This document shows positions 1-9,586 of a stretch of DNA of 64,000 nucleotides, one piece after another. Under the pieces are notes generated by a model. It was not told the DNA's origin, searched no databases, and saw only the letters and a program-made list of their open reading frames with translations. Every line of letters begins with the position of its first letter. Positions within the stretch are counted from its first letter, which is position 1. The DNA is taken from NCBI RefSeq assembly GCF_014841125.1, contig NZ_JACYTQ010000006.1, forward strand, positions 124,001 through 188,000. Direction: 5' to 3'. Source of the stretch: Echinicola arenosa (GTDB lineage: Bacteria; Bacteroidota; Bacteroidia; Cytophagales; Cyclobacteriaceae). The position numbers and the translations under genes are program-made.

Positions 1-2
1 AG

Positions 3-434
<432 letters not shown>

Positions 435-454
435 TTTTGAATTAAGCTTTATAT

Positions 455-486
455 AAAAGGCCTGTTTTTACACAGGCCTTTTTTAA
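455..486 (+). terminator. Intrinsic terminator after rpoC
   Basis: An 11-bp inverted repeat, AAAAGGCCTGT (455-465) and ACAGGCCTTTT (472-482), encloses a 6-base loop and runs into a T tract. It lies 20 bases after the rpoC stop codon and separates the rpo transcript from the next genes. Confidence 0.9.
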
Positions 487-586
487 TTGAAGTAATAATG
501 GAAGATAATAAAGACGAAAAAGACCAAGCAATCAGCAGATCAATGTAGAACTGTCGGAGGAAGTAGCAGAGGGTATCTATTCTAAT

Positions 587-826
587 TTGGCAATGATTGC
601 CCATTCCAACTCTGAGTTTGTGATAGATTTCATTCGATTGATGCCTGGGGTGCCAAAAGCCAAGGTGAAATCAAGGATTATTATGACTCCTGATCATGCG
701 AAAAGGTTATTGTCTGCTTTGAAAGATAATATAGATAAATACGAGAATGCATTTGGCAAAATCGAGTCAGGTACGGAAACACCAGAGTTCCCAATGAATT
801 TTGGAGGGACATTAGGAGAGGCTTAA
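587..826 (+). CDS. DUF3467 family protein, N-terminus shifted out of frame
   Basis: The readable frame gives 79 residues (first in-frame ATG at 587) with the conserved core of the small DUF3467 family, including NSEFVIDF, LMPG and MTPDHAKRLL. Function is unknown; the family is common in Bacteroidota. The homologous N-terminus continues upstream in the same frame from about 533 (residues QQINVELSEEVAEGIYSN), but that frame has no start codon. A suitable ATG exists at 498 (MEDNKDEK...), one frame away, and runs into TAG at 546. One missing base, for example in the A5 run at 517-521, would join the two halves. So this is either a sequence error, a real frameshift, or a gene that uses a downstream start at 587 or the TTG at 581. 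It lies between the rpoC terminator and the rpsL promoter. Confidence 0.75.
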   Translation: MAMIAHSNSEFVIDFIRLMPGVPKAKVKSRIIMTPDHAKRLLSALKDNIDKYENAFGKIESGTETPEFPMNFGGTLGEA

Positions 827-846
827 TTAAAATATAACCTGTTAAT

Positions 847-877
847 TTTGTTTGTTTTACCTATTTGATTACCTTTG
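847..877 (+). promoter_or_regulatory. Bacteroidota-type promoter of the str cluster
   Basis: TTTG at 847-850, exactly 19 bases, then TACCTTTG at 870-877 match the -33/-7 consensus of the primary sigma factor of Bacteroidota. Transcription should begin near 883 in CAGTCC, giving a leader of about 40 bases before rpsL. The leader has no Shine-Dalgarno sequence. Confidence 0.8.
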
Positions 878-922
878 CAGTCCAAATTTCATATGTTAAA
901 GAAGTAAATAAATTTTCAGTTA

Positions 923-1303
923 ATGCCTACTATACAACAGTTAGTTAGAAAAGGTAGAACTACCCTAGAGTCAAAATCCAAGTCAAGAGCTTTGGATGCT
1001 TGTCCTCAAAGAAGGGGTGTTTGTACCAGGGTGTATACGACTACACCAAAGAAACCTAACTCGGCAATGAGAAAAGTAGCCAGGGTTAGATTGACAAATG
1101 GAAAAGAAGTGAACGCTTACATTCCAGGAGAAGGACACAATTTGCAAGAGCACTCTATCGTATTGATCAGAGGTGGTCGTGTGAAGGATCTTCCAGGTGT
1201 GCGTTATCACATCATCCGTGGTGCATTGGATACTGCAGGAGTAAAAGACCGTAAGCAAGGTCGCTCCAAGTACGGTGCGAAACGTCCTAAGGACAAGAAA
1301 TAA
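923..1303 (+). CDS. rpsL: 30S ribosomal protein S12
   Basis: The 126-residue product is full-length S12, a decoding-centre protein of the small subunit. The [14 protein letters not shown] loop carries Lys43 and Lys44, and [10 protein letters not shown] carries Lys88 and Asp89. Lys43 and Lys88 are the positions where streptomycin resistance changes usually fall; both are wild type here. Asp89 is the residue methylthiolated by RimO where that enzyme exists. It is the first gene of the str cluster, directly after a strong promoter, and is followed after 22 bases by rpsG. Confidence 0.98.
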   Translation: MPTIQQLVRKGRTTLESKSKSRALDACPQRRGVCTRVYTTTPKKPNSAMRKVARVRLTNGKEVNAYIPGEGHNLQEHSIVLIRGGRVKDLPGVRYHIIRGALDTAGVKDRKQGRSKYGAKRPKDKK

Positions 1304-1325
1304 TTATTAGAAAACAAACAGAACA

Positions 1326-1793
1326 ATGAGAAAAGCGAAACCAAAAAAGAGATATATTCTTCCTGATCCGAAGTTCAATGATACTTTGGTGACCAAGTTC
1401 GTAAACTGTCTTATGGTAGATGGGAAGAAGAGTATTGCTTACAGAATTTTCTACGATGCTGTTGAGAAAGTAGAAGAGAAGTTGGGTGAGAATGGTCTTG
1501 AGGTTTGGAAGAAAGCGCTTAACAATATTACTCCATCTGTAGAGGTGAAGAGTCGTAGAGTTGGGGGAGCTACTTTCCAGGTGCCGATGGAGGTAAGACC
1601 TGAAAGAAAAACATCACTAGGTATTAAGTGGATGATTACTTTTGCCAGAAAAAGAGGTGAAAAAACTATGATGGACAGACTTGCTGGTGAAATCATAGCT
1701 GCTTCTAAAGGTGAAGGTGCCGCTGTTAAGAAGAAGGACGATACCCACAGAATGGCAGAAGCCAACAAAGCATTCTCACATTTTAGATTTTAA
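1326..1793 (+). CDS. rpsG: 30S ribosomal protein S7
   Basis: The 155-residue product is S7, which nucleates assembly of the 30S head and contacts E-site tRNA. The [14 protein letters not shown] and [12 protein letters not shown] segments are family signatures, and length is usual for the family. In gamma-proteobacteria S7 represses its own operon by binding the rpsL-rpsG spacer; here that spacer is only 22 bases and AT-rich, so this mode of control is not evident. Only six bases separate its stop from fusA. Confidence 0.98.
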   Translation: MRKAKPKKRYILPDPKFNDTLVTKFVNCLMVDGKKSIAYRIFYDAVEKVEEKLGENGLEVWKKALNNITPSVEVKSRRVGGATFQVPMEVRPERKTSLGIKWMITFARKRGEKTMMDRLAGEIIAASKGEGAAVKKKDDTHRMAEANKAFSHFRF

Positions 1794-1799
1794 TACAAG

Positions 1800-3920
1800 A
1801 TGGCAAGAGATTTAAAATTAACAAGAAACATTGGTATCGCTGCCCATATCGATGCCGGAAAAACCACCACCACAGAGCGTATTCTTTTTTACTCTGGTGT
1901 ATCCCACAAAATTGGTGAGGTGCATGATGGTGCAGCTACAATGGACTGGATGGCTCAGGAGCAAGAGAGGGGTATTACTATTACTTCTGCTGCGACTACT
2001 GTTTTCTGGCCATACAGAGACAAAAAATATCAAATCAATATCATTGATACTCCTGGTCACGTTGACTTTACAGTAGAAGTTAACCGTTCACTAAGGGTAT
2101 TGGATGGTCTTGTGTTTTTATTTAGTGCGGTTGATGGTGTTGAACCTCAGTCAGAAACTAACTGGAGACTAGCTGATAATTATAAAGTAGCCCGTATCGG
2201 TTTCGTTAATAAAATGGACCGTGCAGGTGCTAACTTCCTTGACGTATGTAAACAAGTAAAGGAAATGCTTGGCAGCTATGCAGTTCCTTTGCAAATCCCA
2301 ATCGGTTCAGAAGACAAATTCAAAGGTGTAGTTGATTTGATCAACAACCGGGCAATCGTTTGGAATGAAGATGATTTTGGAATGACTTTCGAAGAGGTGC
2401 CGATTCCGGAAGATCTTTTGGAAGAGACAGCTGAGTGGAGAGAGCATTTATTGGAAGCAGTAGCAGAGTATGATGAGTCTTTGATGGAGAAATTCTTTGA
2501 GGATTCAAATTCTATTACAGAAGAAGAGATTCTTACCGCCCTAAGAAAGGCTGTCATTGATATGAAGATCGTACCGATGGTATGCGGATCTTCTTTCAAA
2601 AATAAAGGAGTGCAGACCATGCTTGATTTGGTGATGGAGTTGCTTCCTTCTCCTTTGGATAAGGACAATGTCATCGCTCATGATCTTGAAGATGAAGAGA
2701 AGGAAATTTCAATCGCTCCAGATAGAAGTGAGCCTTTCGCAGGTCTAGCTTTTAAAATTGCTACTGACCCATTTGTAGGCCGTCTTTGTTTTGTAAGAGC
2801 TTACTCAGGTGTGCTTGAGTCTGGTTCTTACGTATTCAATAGCCGTTCTGGAAATAAAGAGCGTATTTCACGTGTGTTCCAGATGCACGCTAACAAACAA
2901 AATCAAATTGAACGACTAGAAGCTGGTGATATCGGCGCAGTTGTTGGGTTTAAAGATATTAAGACTGGTGATACACTTTGTGCTGAAAGCCGCAAAGTTG
3001 TATTGGAGTCCATGATTTTCCCTGAGCCTGTTATAGGTTATGCTATTGAGCCTAAGACTCAAGCTGACGTTGACAAGTTGGGTATGGCTGTCGCCAAATT
3101 GGTAGAAGAAGATCCTACCTTGCAGGTAAACACAGATCATGAAACTGGTCAGACTATTCTAAGAGGTATGGGTGAACTTCACCTTGATATCATTATGGAT
3201 CGTCTGAAAAGAGAATTTAAGGTAGAGGTAAATCAAGGTGCTCCTCAGGTTGCTTATAAAGAAGCTTTGTTCGGAAACGTAGAGCATAAAGAAGTTTATA
3301 AGAAACAGTCTGGTGGTAAAGGTAAGTTTGCCGATATCGTATTCGAATTAGGACCAAAAGAAGCTGATCCTGAGACAGGAGAAATCAAGCCAGGTTTGGA
3401 ATTCGTTAATGGTATTGTGGGTGGTGTTATTCCTAAGGAATTCATCCCTGCTGTGCAAAAAGGTTTCCAGGAGGCTATGAAGAATGGTCCTTTGGCTGGA
3501 TATCCTGTTGAGGCCATGAAAGTTAGACTTTTCCATGGTTCCTTCCACGATGTCGATTCTGATGCCCTTTCATTTGAATTGGCCGCAAGAATTGGTTTCA
3601 AGGAGGCTGCTAAGAAAGCTAAGCCTCAGTTACTTGAACCAGTAATGTCAGTAGATGTGGTTACTCCAGATGAATACACAGGTCCTATTACTGGTGACTT
3701 GAACAGAAGAAGAGGTTTGATGAAAGGAATGGATACAAAAGGTACTTCTTCAGTAATCAAAGCTGCTGTACCATTGTCAGAGTTGTTTGGTTATATTACT
3801 GACCTTAGAACAATTTCATCGGGTAGAGCAACTGCCTCATTGACATTCTCTCATTATGAGCCTGTTCCTAACAATATCGCTGAAGGTGTTATTGCTGAAG
3901 TGAAAGGAGCTAAAGCCTAA
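1800..3920 (+). CDS. fusA: Translation elongation factor G
   Basis: The 706-residue protein is a full-length EF-G, the GTPase that drives ribosomal translocation and, with RRF, recycling. GTP-binding motifs are in place: [10 protein letters not shown] (residues 15-24), RGITI in switch I (58-62), DTPGH (83-87) and NKMD (137-140). Domains II to V follow without gaps. It lies between rpsG and rpsJ; the tuf gene that follows fusA in many bacteria is absent here, as is common in this phylum, so EF-Tu must be encoded elsewhere. Confidence 0.98.
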   Translation: MARDLKLTRNIGIAAHIDAGKTTTTERILFYSGVSHKIGEVHDGAATMDWMAQEQERGITITSAATTVFWPYRDKKYQINIIDTPGHVDFTVEVNRSLRVLDGLVFLFSAVDGVEPQSETNWRLADNYKVARIGFVNKMDRAGANFLDVCKQVKEMLGSYAVPLQIPIGSEDKFKGVVDLINNRAIVWNEDDFGMTFEEVPIPEDLLEETAEWREHLLEAVAEYDESLMEKFFEDSNSITEEEILTALRKAVIDMKIVPMVCGSSFKNKGVQTMLDLVMELLPSPLDKDNVIAHDLEDEEKEISIAPDRSEPFAGLAFKIATDPFVGRLCFVRAYSGVLESGSYVFNSRSGNKERISRVFQMHANKQNQIERLEAGDIGAVVGFKDIKTGDTLCAESRKVVLESMIFPEPVIGYAIEPKTQADVDKLGMAVAKLVEEDPTLQVNTDHETGQTILRGMGELHLDIIMDRLKREFKVEVNQGAPQVAYKEALFGNVEHKEVYKKQSGGKGKFADIVFELGPKEADPETGEIKPGLEFVNGIVGGVIPKEFIPAVQKGFQEAMKNGPLAGYPVEAMKVRLFHGSFHDVDSDALSFELAARIGFKEAAKKAKPQLLEPVMSVDVVTPDEYTGPITGDLNRRRGLMKGMDTKGTSSVIKAAVPLSELFGYITDLRTISSGRATASLTFSHYEPVPNNIAEGVIAEVKGAKA

Positions 3921-3931
3921 ACTTAAAAGAA

Positions 3932-4237
3932 ATGAATCAGAAAATAAGAATAAAACTTAAGTCTTACGATCACACTTTGGTGGACAAGTCATCAGAAAAG
4001 ATTGTAAAAGCGGTAAAAACTACAGGTGCCGTTGTGATTGGTCCAATTCCATTGCCTACTAAGAAGGAAAAGTTTACGGTGTTGAAGTCACCGCACGTAA
4101 ACAAGAAGGCTAGAGATCAGTATCAATTGTGTACTTACAAAAGATTGGTAGATATCTATTCTAACAGCTCCAAAACTGTGGATGCTTTGATGAAAATCGA
4201 ACTTCCAAGTGGTGTTGATGTAGAGATCAAAGTTTGA
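3932..4237 (+). CDS. rpsJ: 30S ribosomal protein S10
   Basis: The 101-residue product is S10 (NusE), a head protein of the small subunit that also joins NusB in antitermination complexes. The segments [14 protein letters not shown] and [15 protein letters not shown] are characteristic, and the length is normal. In most bacteria rpsJ begins the S10 operon; here it is the last gene of the str transcript, closed by a terminator, and the rest of the S10 operon restarts from its own promoter 180 bases downstream. Confidence 0.98.
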   Translation: MNQKIRIKLKSYDHTLVDKSSEKIVKAVKTTGAVVIGPIPLPTKKEKFTVLKSPHVNKKARDQYQLCTYKRLVDIYSNSSKTVDALMKIELPSGVDVEIKV

Positions 4238-4258
4238 TCTAGATATCCTAGAAAGTTT

Positions 4259-4297
4259 AAAAGACCTGTGCTCACCAAGAGTACAGGTCTTTCTTTT
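4259..4297 (+). terminator. Intrinsic terminator after rpsJ
   Basis: AAAGACCTGT (4260-4269) pairs with ACAGGTCTTT (4283-4292) and is followed by CTTTTG. It ends the str transcript and so splits rpsJ from the other S10-operon genes. Confidence 0.85.
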
Positions 4298-4395
4298 GTT
4301 AAGGATTTCACCTATAAAATTTGGTCTAAAGTTAGCTAAATAGGTGAGGCAGAGAAGAATATTTTCGTAAATGTTTGAAAATATATAAGTTGTAA

Positions 4396-4426
4396 TTTGT
4401 TAGGTGTTTATAAATTACTAACTTTG
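4396..4426 (+). promoter_or_regulatory. Promoter of the S10-spc-alpha clusters
   Basis: TTTG at 4396-4399, a 19-base spacer and TAACTTTG at 4419-4426 fit the Bacteroidota consensus exactly. The bases after the -7 box (CAGTCC) are the same as at the rpsL promoter. Transcription should start near 4432, leaving a leader of about 55 bases before rplC. Confidence 0.8.
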
Positions 4427-4440
4427 CAGTCCTTAAAAAG

Positions 4441-4464
4441 GCACAAGTGTGTAAATACTTGTGC
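4441..4464 (+). promoter_or_regulatory. Leader hairpin upstream of rplC
   Basis: GCACAAGT (4441-4448) and ACTTGTGC (4457-4464) form a perfect 8-bp stem with an 8-base loop in the predicted 5' UTR. No T tract follows, so it is not a terminator. It could be a binding site for a ribosomal protein such as L4, as in S10 leaders of other bacteria, but no homology to known leaders is claimed. Confidence 0.5.
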
Positions 4465-4487
4465 ATAATTATATTATATAACAGAAG

Positions 4488-5120
4488 ATGTCTGGAATAA
4501 TAGGTAAAAAAGTAGGAATGACTAGCATTTTCAGTGCCGATGGACGTAATGTTGCATGCACGTTAATAGAAGCTGGTCCTTGCGTAGTGACGCAAGTAAA
4601 AAATGTTGAAACAGACGGGTACAGCGCTGTTCAGTTGGGGTACGGTGAGCGTAAGGAGAAAAACACTCCTAAGCCATTGCTAGGTCACTTTAAAAAGGCC
4701 GGTACCACACCTAAGCAGAAAGTTGTAGAATTCAGAGACTTCAGAGTTGAATTTGAAGGTCAGGTGGATTTAGGGAAAACTGTAAAAGCCGGTGAGGTAT
4801 TTGGTGAAGGAGACTTCGTGGATGCTATCGGTACCTCTAAGGGTAAAGGTTTCCAAGGTGTAGTAAAACGTCACGGATTTGGTGGTGTAGGTGGTGCGAC
4901 CCACGGTCAGCACAATCGTCAAAGACACCCAGGTTCTATCGGTGCGTGTTCTTGGCCTTCAAGAGTATTCAAAGGTTTGAGAATGGCAGGTAGAATGGGC
5001 GGTAGCCGCGTGAAGGTTTTGAACCTTAAAGTTTTGAAAGTCTATCCTGAAAAGAACTTGATCTTGGTAAGTGGCTCTGTCCCTGGTCCAAAAAATTCTT
5101 TCGTTATTTTAGAGAAGTAA
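4488..5120 (+). CDS. rplC: 50S ribosomal protein L3
   Basis: The 210-residue product is L3, one of the two proteins that initiate 23S rRNA assembly; its loop reaches the peptidyl-transferase centre. The diagnostic stretch [21 protein letters not shown] contains the glutamine methylated by PrmB in other bacteria. The N-terminal [12 protein letters not shown] is typical. Start ATG follows CAGAAG with no Shine-Dalgarno sequence. It opens the long S10-spc-alpha gene string and is followed after four bases by rplD. Confidence 0.98.
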   Translation: MSGIIGKKVGMTSIFSADGRNVACTLIEAGPCVVTQVKNVETDGYSAVQLGYGERKEKNTPKPLLGHFKKAGTTPKQKVVEFRDFRVEFEGQVDLGKTVKAGEVFGEGDFVDAIGTSKGKGFQGVVKRHGFGGVGGATHGQHNRQRHPGSIGACSWPSRVFKGLRMAGRMGGSRVKVLNLKVLKVYPEKNLILVSGSVPGPKNSFVILEK

Positions 5121-5124
5121 TCAA

Positions 5125-5754
5125 ATGGAATTAGCAGTATTAAAACATAACGGTGAAGAGACAGGTAGAAAGGTGAGTCTTTCTGACGACATTTTCGCGA
5201 TCGAGCCTAATGATCATGCGATCTACCTGGATGTGAAGCAGTTTTTGGCCAACCAAAGACAGGGTACGCACAAGAGCAAAGAGAGGGCTGAGATAGCCGG
5301 CTCAACTAAGAAAATCAAGAAGCAAAAAGGTACAGGTGGTGCCAGAGCTGGTTCTATAAAATCTCCATTGTTCAGAGGAGGAGGAAGAGTATTCGGTCCT
5401 AGACCAAGAAATTATTCTTTCAAGTTGAACAAGAAAGTAAAACAATTGGCAAGAAAGTCTGCCCTTACTTACAAAGTACAGGACAACAGTCTTACAGTAT
5501 TGGAAGATGTGAACTTTGATTCTATCAAAACCAAGAACTTTGTATCGTTGTTGTCAGGTCTTTCATTGGCGGATAAGAAGACATTGTTTGTGCTTCCAGA
5601 AGCTAACAAGAATGTTTATTTGTCAAGTAGAAACTTACCAAAGGCACAAGTAAAAACAGTAAATGACGTGAATACTTATGATTTGCTTCATGCTGATACA
5701 TTGGTGCTTTGTGAAGGTTCAGTAAGTAAGTTAGAAACCCTTTTAACGAAGTAA
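5125..5754 (+). CDS. rplD: 50S ribosomal protein L4
   Basis: The 209-residue product is L4, which lines the peptide exit tunnel. The tunnel loop is visible as [16 protein letters not shown] followed by [14 protein letters not shown]. Changes in this loop confer macrolide resistance in other bacteria; nothing unusual is seen here. L4 is the autoregulator of the S10 operon in E. coli, which makes the hairpin ahead of rplC a natural candidate target, although this is inference. Four bases separate it from rplW. Confidence 0.98.
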   Translation: MELAVLKHNGEETGRKVSLSDDIFAIEPNDHAIYLDVKQFLANQRQGTHKSKERAEIAGSTKKIKKQKGTGGARAGSIKSPLFRGGGRVFGPRPRNYSFKLNKKVKQLARKSALTYKVQDNSLTVLEDVNFDSIKTKNFVSLLSGLSLADKKTLFVLPEANKNVYLSSRNLPKAQVKTVNDVNTYDLLHADTLVLCEGSVSKLETLLTK

Positions 5755-5758
5755 TACA

Positions 5759-6046
5759 ATGGATATACTAAAGAAGCCTTTGATTACGGAAAAGATTTCT
5801 GCAATGAACGAAAGTGGCGTTTACGGATTTGTAGTTGAGAAAACTGCTAAGAAGCCAGAAATCAAAGCAGCCGTTGAAAAAATGTTTGGTGTAAAAGTGG
5901 TATCTGTAAGGACTATGCGTTATGCAGCTAAGCAGAAGACAAGATACACAAAAAGTAAAGTAGTATCCGGTTATACCAATGCTTTCAAAAAAGCTATTGT
6001 ACAAGTAGCCGATGGAGAAGTAATTGACTTTTACGGAGAAATTTAA
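5759..6046 (+). CDS. rplW: 50S ribosomal protein L23
   Basis: The 95-residue product is L23, located at the tunnel exit where signal recognition particle and trigger factor dock. The N-terminal ILKKPLITEKISAMNE and the NAFKKAIVQVADGE end are typical. The basic loop AAKQKTRYTKSK extends into the tunnel wall. Length is normal for the family. It sits between rplD and rplB in the conserved S10 order. Confidence 0.98.
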   Translation: MDILKKPLITEKISAMNESGVYGFVVEKTAKKPEIKAAVEKMFGVKVVSVRTMRYAAKQKTRYTKSKVVSGYTNAFKKAIVQVADGEVIDFYGEI

Positions 6047-6059
6047 TTGAATCAGAATC

Positions 6060-6884
6060 ATGGCAGTTAAAAAATTAAAGCCTGTAACTCCCGGTACCAG
6101 ATTTAGAATGGCTCCGGCTTTTGATGAGATCACCAAATCAAAGCCAGAAAAGTCATTGTTGGCTCCGTTGAAGAAGTCAGGTGGTAGAAATAACTCTGGA
6201 AAAATGACTGCGCGCTATTTGGGCGGTGGTCATAAGAGAAGACTTAGAGTCGTAGACTTTAAGCGTAATAAATATGATGTTCCTGCTACTGTTAAAGCGA
6301 TCGAGTATGATCCTAACAGAACAGCACGTTTGGCATTGCTATACTATGTTGATGGTGCCAAGGCATACATCATCGCACCGGAAGGTTTGGAAGTAGGTCA
6401 AACAGTAGTTTCTGGTGAAGCAGTAGCTCCTGAAGTAGGCAATAACCTACAGATGAAAAACATTCCTTTGGGTACCATTATCCACAATGTGGAATTGAAG
6501 CCTGGTAAAGGTGGTGCTTTGGCAAGAAGTGCTGGTAGCTATGCTCAGTTAGTAGCCAAAGAAGGTAAGTATGTTACAATTAAGCTTCCTTCAGGTGAAA
6601 TGAGATTGGTACTAGGTGTTTGTACAGCTACTATAGGAACTGTGTCTAATGCGGATCACATGAACGTTGTGCTTGGAAAAGCTGGTAGAAACCGTTGGTT
6701 AGGAAAGAGACCTAGAGTAAGAGGTGTAGCTATGAACCCTGTCGATCACCCAATGGGTGGTGGTGAAGGTCGTTCCTCTGGAGGACACCCAAGATCTAGG
6801 ACTGGTTTGCTATCTAAAGGTAAGAAGACCAGATCTCCTAAAAAGTATTCAAATAAGTTTATCGTTAGTAAAAGATCTAAATAA
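6060..6884 (+). CDS. rplB: 50S ribosomal protein L2
   Basis: The 274-residue product is L2, needed for subunit association and peptidyl-transferase activity. The conserved [17 protein letters not shown] segment near the C-terminus contains His230, equivalent to the functionally important His229 of E. coli. The N-terminal part is slightly divergent from the proteobacterial form but of usual length. Two bases separate its stop from rpsS, so the two are probably translationally coupled. Confidence 0.98.
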   Translation: MAVKKLKPVTPGTRFRMAPAFDEITKSKPEKSLLAPLKKSGGRNNSGKMTARYLGGGHKRRLRVVDFKRNKYDVPATVKAIEYDPNRTARLALLYYVDGAKAYIIAPEGLEVGQTVVSGEAVAPEVGNNLQMKNIPLGTIIHNVELKPGKGGALARSAGSYAQLVAKEGKYVTIKLPSGEMRLVLGVCTATIGTVSNADHMNVVLGKAGRNRWLGKRPRVRGVAMNPVDHPMGGGEGRSSGGHPRSRTGLLSKGKKTRSPKKYSNKFIVSKRSK

Positions 6885-6886
6885 TT

Positions 6887-7165
6887 ATGGCACGTTCATT
6901 AAAGAAAGGTCCTTATATAGCCCATCATTTGGCCAAAAAAGTAGATGCAATGAACGAATCCGGCAAAAAGTCTGTAATCAAGACTTGGTCAAGAAGATCT
7001 ATGATCTCTCCGGATTTTGTAGGCCATACCTTTGCTGTGCATAACGGGAACAAATTCATTCCGGTATTTGTAACAGACAATATGGTAGGTCACAAGCTTG
7101 GTGAATTTGCTCCTACAAGAAACTTTAGAGGTCACATTGCCAAAAAAGATAAAGGAAAGAGATAA
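6887..7165 (+). CDS. rpsS: 30S ribosomal protein S19
   Basis: The 92-residue product is S19, a head protein that binds with S13 near the A site. [11 protein letters not shown] at the start and [16 protein letters not shown] near the end are family signatures. It starts two bases after rplB and ends two bases before rplV, consistent with coupled translation in a single message. Confidence 0.98.
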   Translation: MARSLKKGPYIAHHLAKKVDAMNESGKKSVIKTWSRRSMISPDFVGHTFAVHNGNKFIPVFVTDNMVGHKLGEFAPTRNFRGHIAKKDKGKR

Positions 7166-7167
7166 TC

Positions 7168-7557
7168 ATGGAAGCAATAGCAAGACTAAATAATGTTCCT
7201 ACATCGCCTCGTAAGATGCGTCTTGTAGCTGACCTGGTAAGAGGACAGAGAGTAGGTAACGCCTTGAGTATATTGAAATTCACACCTAACCATGGTGCGA
7301 TTAAGTTGGAAAAACTTTTGCTTTCTGCCATTGCAAACTGGCAGGCAAAAAATCCAGATGCAAAACTTGAAGAAGCTGACTTGTATGTTAAGATGATTCA
7401 AGTAGACGGTGGTCGTATGTTGAAAAGACTAAGACCTGCTCCTCAAGGTAGGGCCCACAGAATTCGTAAAAGATCAAATCATGTGACTCTAGTAGTTGAT
7501 GCTTTCAACACTGAGGTTACCGCTGATGAAGTAGAAACAAAAGAAAACGCTAATTAA
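7168..7557 (+). CDS. rplV: 50S ribosomal protein L22
   Basis: The 129-residue product is L22, whose beta-hairpin forms the tunnel constriction with L4. [14 protein letters not shown] and the C-terminal [22 protein letters not shown] hairpin are recognisable. The last 12 residues form an acidic extension ([12 protein letters not shown]) beyond the usual end. Nine bases lie between its stop and rpsC. Confidence 0.98.
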   Translation: MEAIARLNNVPTSPRKMRLVADLVRGQRVGNALSILKFTPNHGAIKLEKLLLSAIANWQAKNPDAKLEEADLYVKMIQVDGGRMLKRLRPAPQGRAHRIRKRSNHVTLVVDAFNTEVTADEVETKENAN

Positions 7558-7566
7558 GATTAGAAT

Positions 7567-8298
7567 ATGGGACAAAAAGTTAACCCTATTGGTCTTAGAC
7601 TAGGTATCGTTAAGGGCTGGGATTCTAACTGGTACGGCGGCAGAGATTTTGCCGACAAACTATATGAGGATCAGAAGATCAGAAAATATGTGTATGCCAG
7701 AATTCCTAAAGGAGGCATTGCAAAAGTTATTATCGAAAGAACGCTTAAGAGAATCACCCTTACTATTCATACTGCCCGTCCAGGAGTAGTTATAGGTAAA
7801 GGCGGAGCTGAAGTCGATAAACTTAAAGAAGAGCTGAAAAAGCTTACCAGCAAAGATGTTCAAATCAATATTTTTGAGATCAAGCGTCCTGAGTTGGATG
7901 CCAAGTTGGTAGGAGAGTCTATAGCTCAACAACTACAAGCTAGGATTTCATTTAGAAGAGCAATGAAGCAATCCATTGCCGCTACAATGAGAGTAGGAGC
8001 TGAAGGAATAAAAATCAAACTTTCAGGACGTCTTGGTGGCGCGGAGATGGCAAGATCAGAAATGTACAAAGAAGGAAGAATTCCTTTGCATACATTGAGA
8101 GCTGACATCGACTATGCTATCTCTGAAGCAAACACCATCTATGGTATCATTGGTATCAAAGTATGGATTTTCAAAGGTGAAGTTTACGGTAAGAGAGATC
8201 TTTCTCCAAATGCTGGAATTGCCAACGAAAAATCAGGTGGAGCCGGAGGCAGAAGAAGAAGAGAAGGCGGACCAAAGAGAAGAAAGAGAAATAACTAA
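7567..8298 (+). CDS. rpsC: 30S ribosomal protein S3
   Basis: The 243-residue product is S3, which forms part of the mRNA entry tunnel and has helicase activity together with S4 and S5. The [13 protein letters not shown] start, the type-2 KH domain with its VIGKGGAEV loop, and the [10 protein letters not shown] segment are clear. The C-terminal tail is rich in Gly/Arg/Lys ([12 protein letters not shown]...), longer and more basic than in many phyla. It is followed after 24 bases by rplP. Confidence 0.98.
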   Translation: MGQKVNPIGLRLGIVKGWDSNWYGGRDFADKLYEDQKIRKYVYARIPKGGIAKVIIERTLKRITLTIHTARPGVVIGKGGAEVDKLKEELKKLTSKDVQINIFEIKRPELDAKLVGESIAQQLQARISFRRAMKQSIAATMRVGAEGIKIKLSGRLGGAEMARSEMYKEGRIPLHTLRADIDYAISEANTIYGIIGIKVWIFKGEVYGKRDLSPNAGIANEKSGGAGGRRRREGGPKRRKRNN

Positions 8299-8322
8299 TT
8301 TTCACCCTATAAGTGAGAAATC

Positions 8323-8742
8323 ATGTTACAGCCAAGAAGAACTAAATATAGAAAAATGCAAAAAGGCCGTGTCAAAGGCATCGCGCAAAGAGGGCATACG
8401 CTCGCTTTCGGAAACTTTGGCATCAAGTCTTTAGAAGCAGGATGGATTACTTCCCGTCAAATTGAAGCCGCTCGTATTGCCATGACAAGAGCAATGAAGA
8501 GAGAGGGACAGGTATGGATCAGAATATTCCCTGACAAGCCTATCACCAAGAAACCTGCTGAGGTTCGTATGGGTAAAGGTAAAGGTGCTCCAGAATACTG
8601 GGTAGCAGTAATCAAGCCGGGAACTATCCTTTTTGAAGCTACGGGTGTAAGCAAAGAGTTGGCCCAAGAGGCACTTCGTCTAGCGCAGCAGAAGCTTCCA
8701 GTGAGTACAAAATTTGTAGTGCGTAGAGATTACGTAGGATAA
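8323..8742 (+). CDS. rplP: 50S ribosomal protein L16
   Basis: The 139-residue product is L16, which positions A-site t[22 protein letters not shown] at the start and the [19 protein letters not shown] segment are diagnostic. That segment holds the arginine hydroxylated by YcfD in some bacteria. Length is normal, and it is followed after eight bases by rpmC. Confidence 0.98.
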   Translation: MLQPRRTKYRKMQKGRVKGIAQRGHTLAFGNFGIKSLEAGWITSRQIEAARIAMTRAMKREGQVWIRIFPDKPITKKPAEVRMGKGKGAPEYWVAVIKPGTILFEATGVSKELAQEALRLAQQKLPVSTKFVVRRDYVG

Positions 8743-8750
8743 TAGGAACT

Positions 8751-8945
8751 ATGAAAAACTCTGAAATCAAAGCACTCTCCGAGAGTGAAATCATTGAGCG
8801 TATTGCCTCTGAGCAAGAGAAACTAACTAAGTTACGTTTTGCACATGCAATTTCTCCAATTGAGAATCCCAATAGAATAAGTGAGACAAGAAAGCTTATC
8901 GCTAGATTAAAGACTTTCTTGACTGCCAAACAACTAGCTAAATAA
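8751..8945 (+). CDS. rpmC: 50S ribosomal protein L29
   Basis: The 64-residue product is L29, a small two-helix protein at the tunnel exit next to L23. The leading [14 protein letters not shown] and the [11 protein letters not shown] helix fit the family. Its place between rplP and rpsQ is the conserved order and supports the call as strongly as the sequence does. Confidence 0.96.
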   Translation: MKNSEIKALSESEIIERIASEQEKLTKLRFAHAISPIENPNRISETRKLIARLKTFLTAKQLAK

Positions 8946-8952
8946 TAAGAAA

Positions 8953-9213
8953 ATGGCTACAGAGAGAAATCTACGTAAAGAAAGAATAGGAAAAGTAGTC
9001 AGCAGCAAAATGGACAAGTCCATCACTGTAGCCGTAGAAAGAAGGGTTAAGCACCCAATTTACGGTAAGTTTGTTGCTAAGACTACCAAATTTATGGTTC
9101 ATGACGAGAATAACGAGTGTGGAAAAGGAGACCTCGTTAAGATAAGTGAAACTCGTCCGCTGAGTAAAAACAAGCGTTGGAGATTAGTAGAAATATTAGA
9201 AAGAGCTAAATAA
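8953..9213 (+). CDS. rpsQ: 30S ribosomal protein S17
   Basis: The 86-residue product is S17, an OB-fold protein that binds early to 16S rRNA. The segments [21 protein letters not shown] and [19 protein letters not shown] are typical. Two bases separate it from rplN. Confidence 0.98.
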   Translation: MATERNLRKERIGKVVSSKMDKSITVAVERRVKHPIYGKFVAKTTKFMVHDENNECGKGDLVKISETRPLSKNKRWRLVEILERAK

Positions 9214-9215
9214 TC

Positions 9216-9584
9216 ATGATACAGTCAGAATCCAGATTAAGTGTAGCGGATAATTCAGGTGCCAAGGAAGTGCTTGTTATCCGAGTACTGGGAGGAACCG
9301 GTAAGCGATATGCCTCTATCGGAGATAAAGTTGTCGTGACGGTAAAGTCTGCTCTTTCTTCCAGCAATATGAAAAAAGGTACCGTTTCTAAAGCGGTGAT
9401 CGTAAGAACTCGAAAAGAAGTTAGAAGAAAAGATGGATCTTATATCCGCTTTGAAGATAACGCAGCTGTTCTTTTGAACAATAACGATGAGCCAAGAGGT
9501 ACTCGTATCTTTGGTCCTGTAGCAAGAGAGCTGAGAGAGAAGCAATTTATGAAGATCGTATCTTTGGCCCCTGAAGTATTGTAA
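9216..9584 (+). CDS. rplN: 50S ribosomal protein L14
   Basis: The 122-residue product is L14, which contacts 16S rRNA helix 14 at the subunit interface and is the docking site of the silencing factor Rsf[20 protein letters not shown] and the [16 protein letters not shown] segment are characteristic, and length is exactly that of the family. It starts two bases after rpsQ and ends two bases before rplX. Confidence 0.98.
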   Translation: MIQSESRLSVADNSGAKEVLVIRVLGGTGKRYASIGDKVVVTVKSALSSSNMKKGTVSKAVIVRTRKEVRRKDGSYIRFEDNAAVLLNNNDEPRGTRIFGPVARELREKQFMKIVSLAPEVL

Positions 9585-9586
9585 TC

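Noticed and set aside
1818-2060. Minus-strand open frame inside fusA, and similar antisense frames in other ribosomal genes
   Set aside because: They are antisense to well-supported genes, without family similarity or ribosome-site context.
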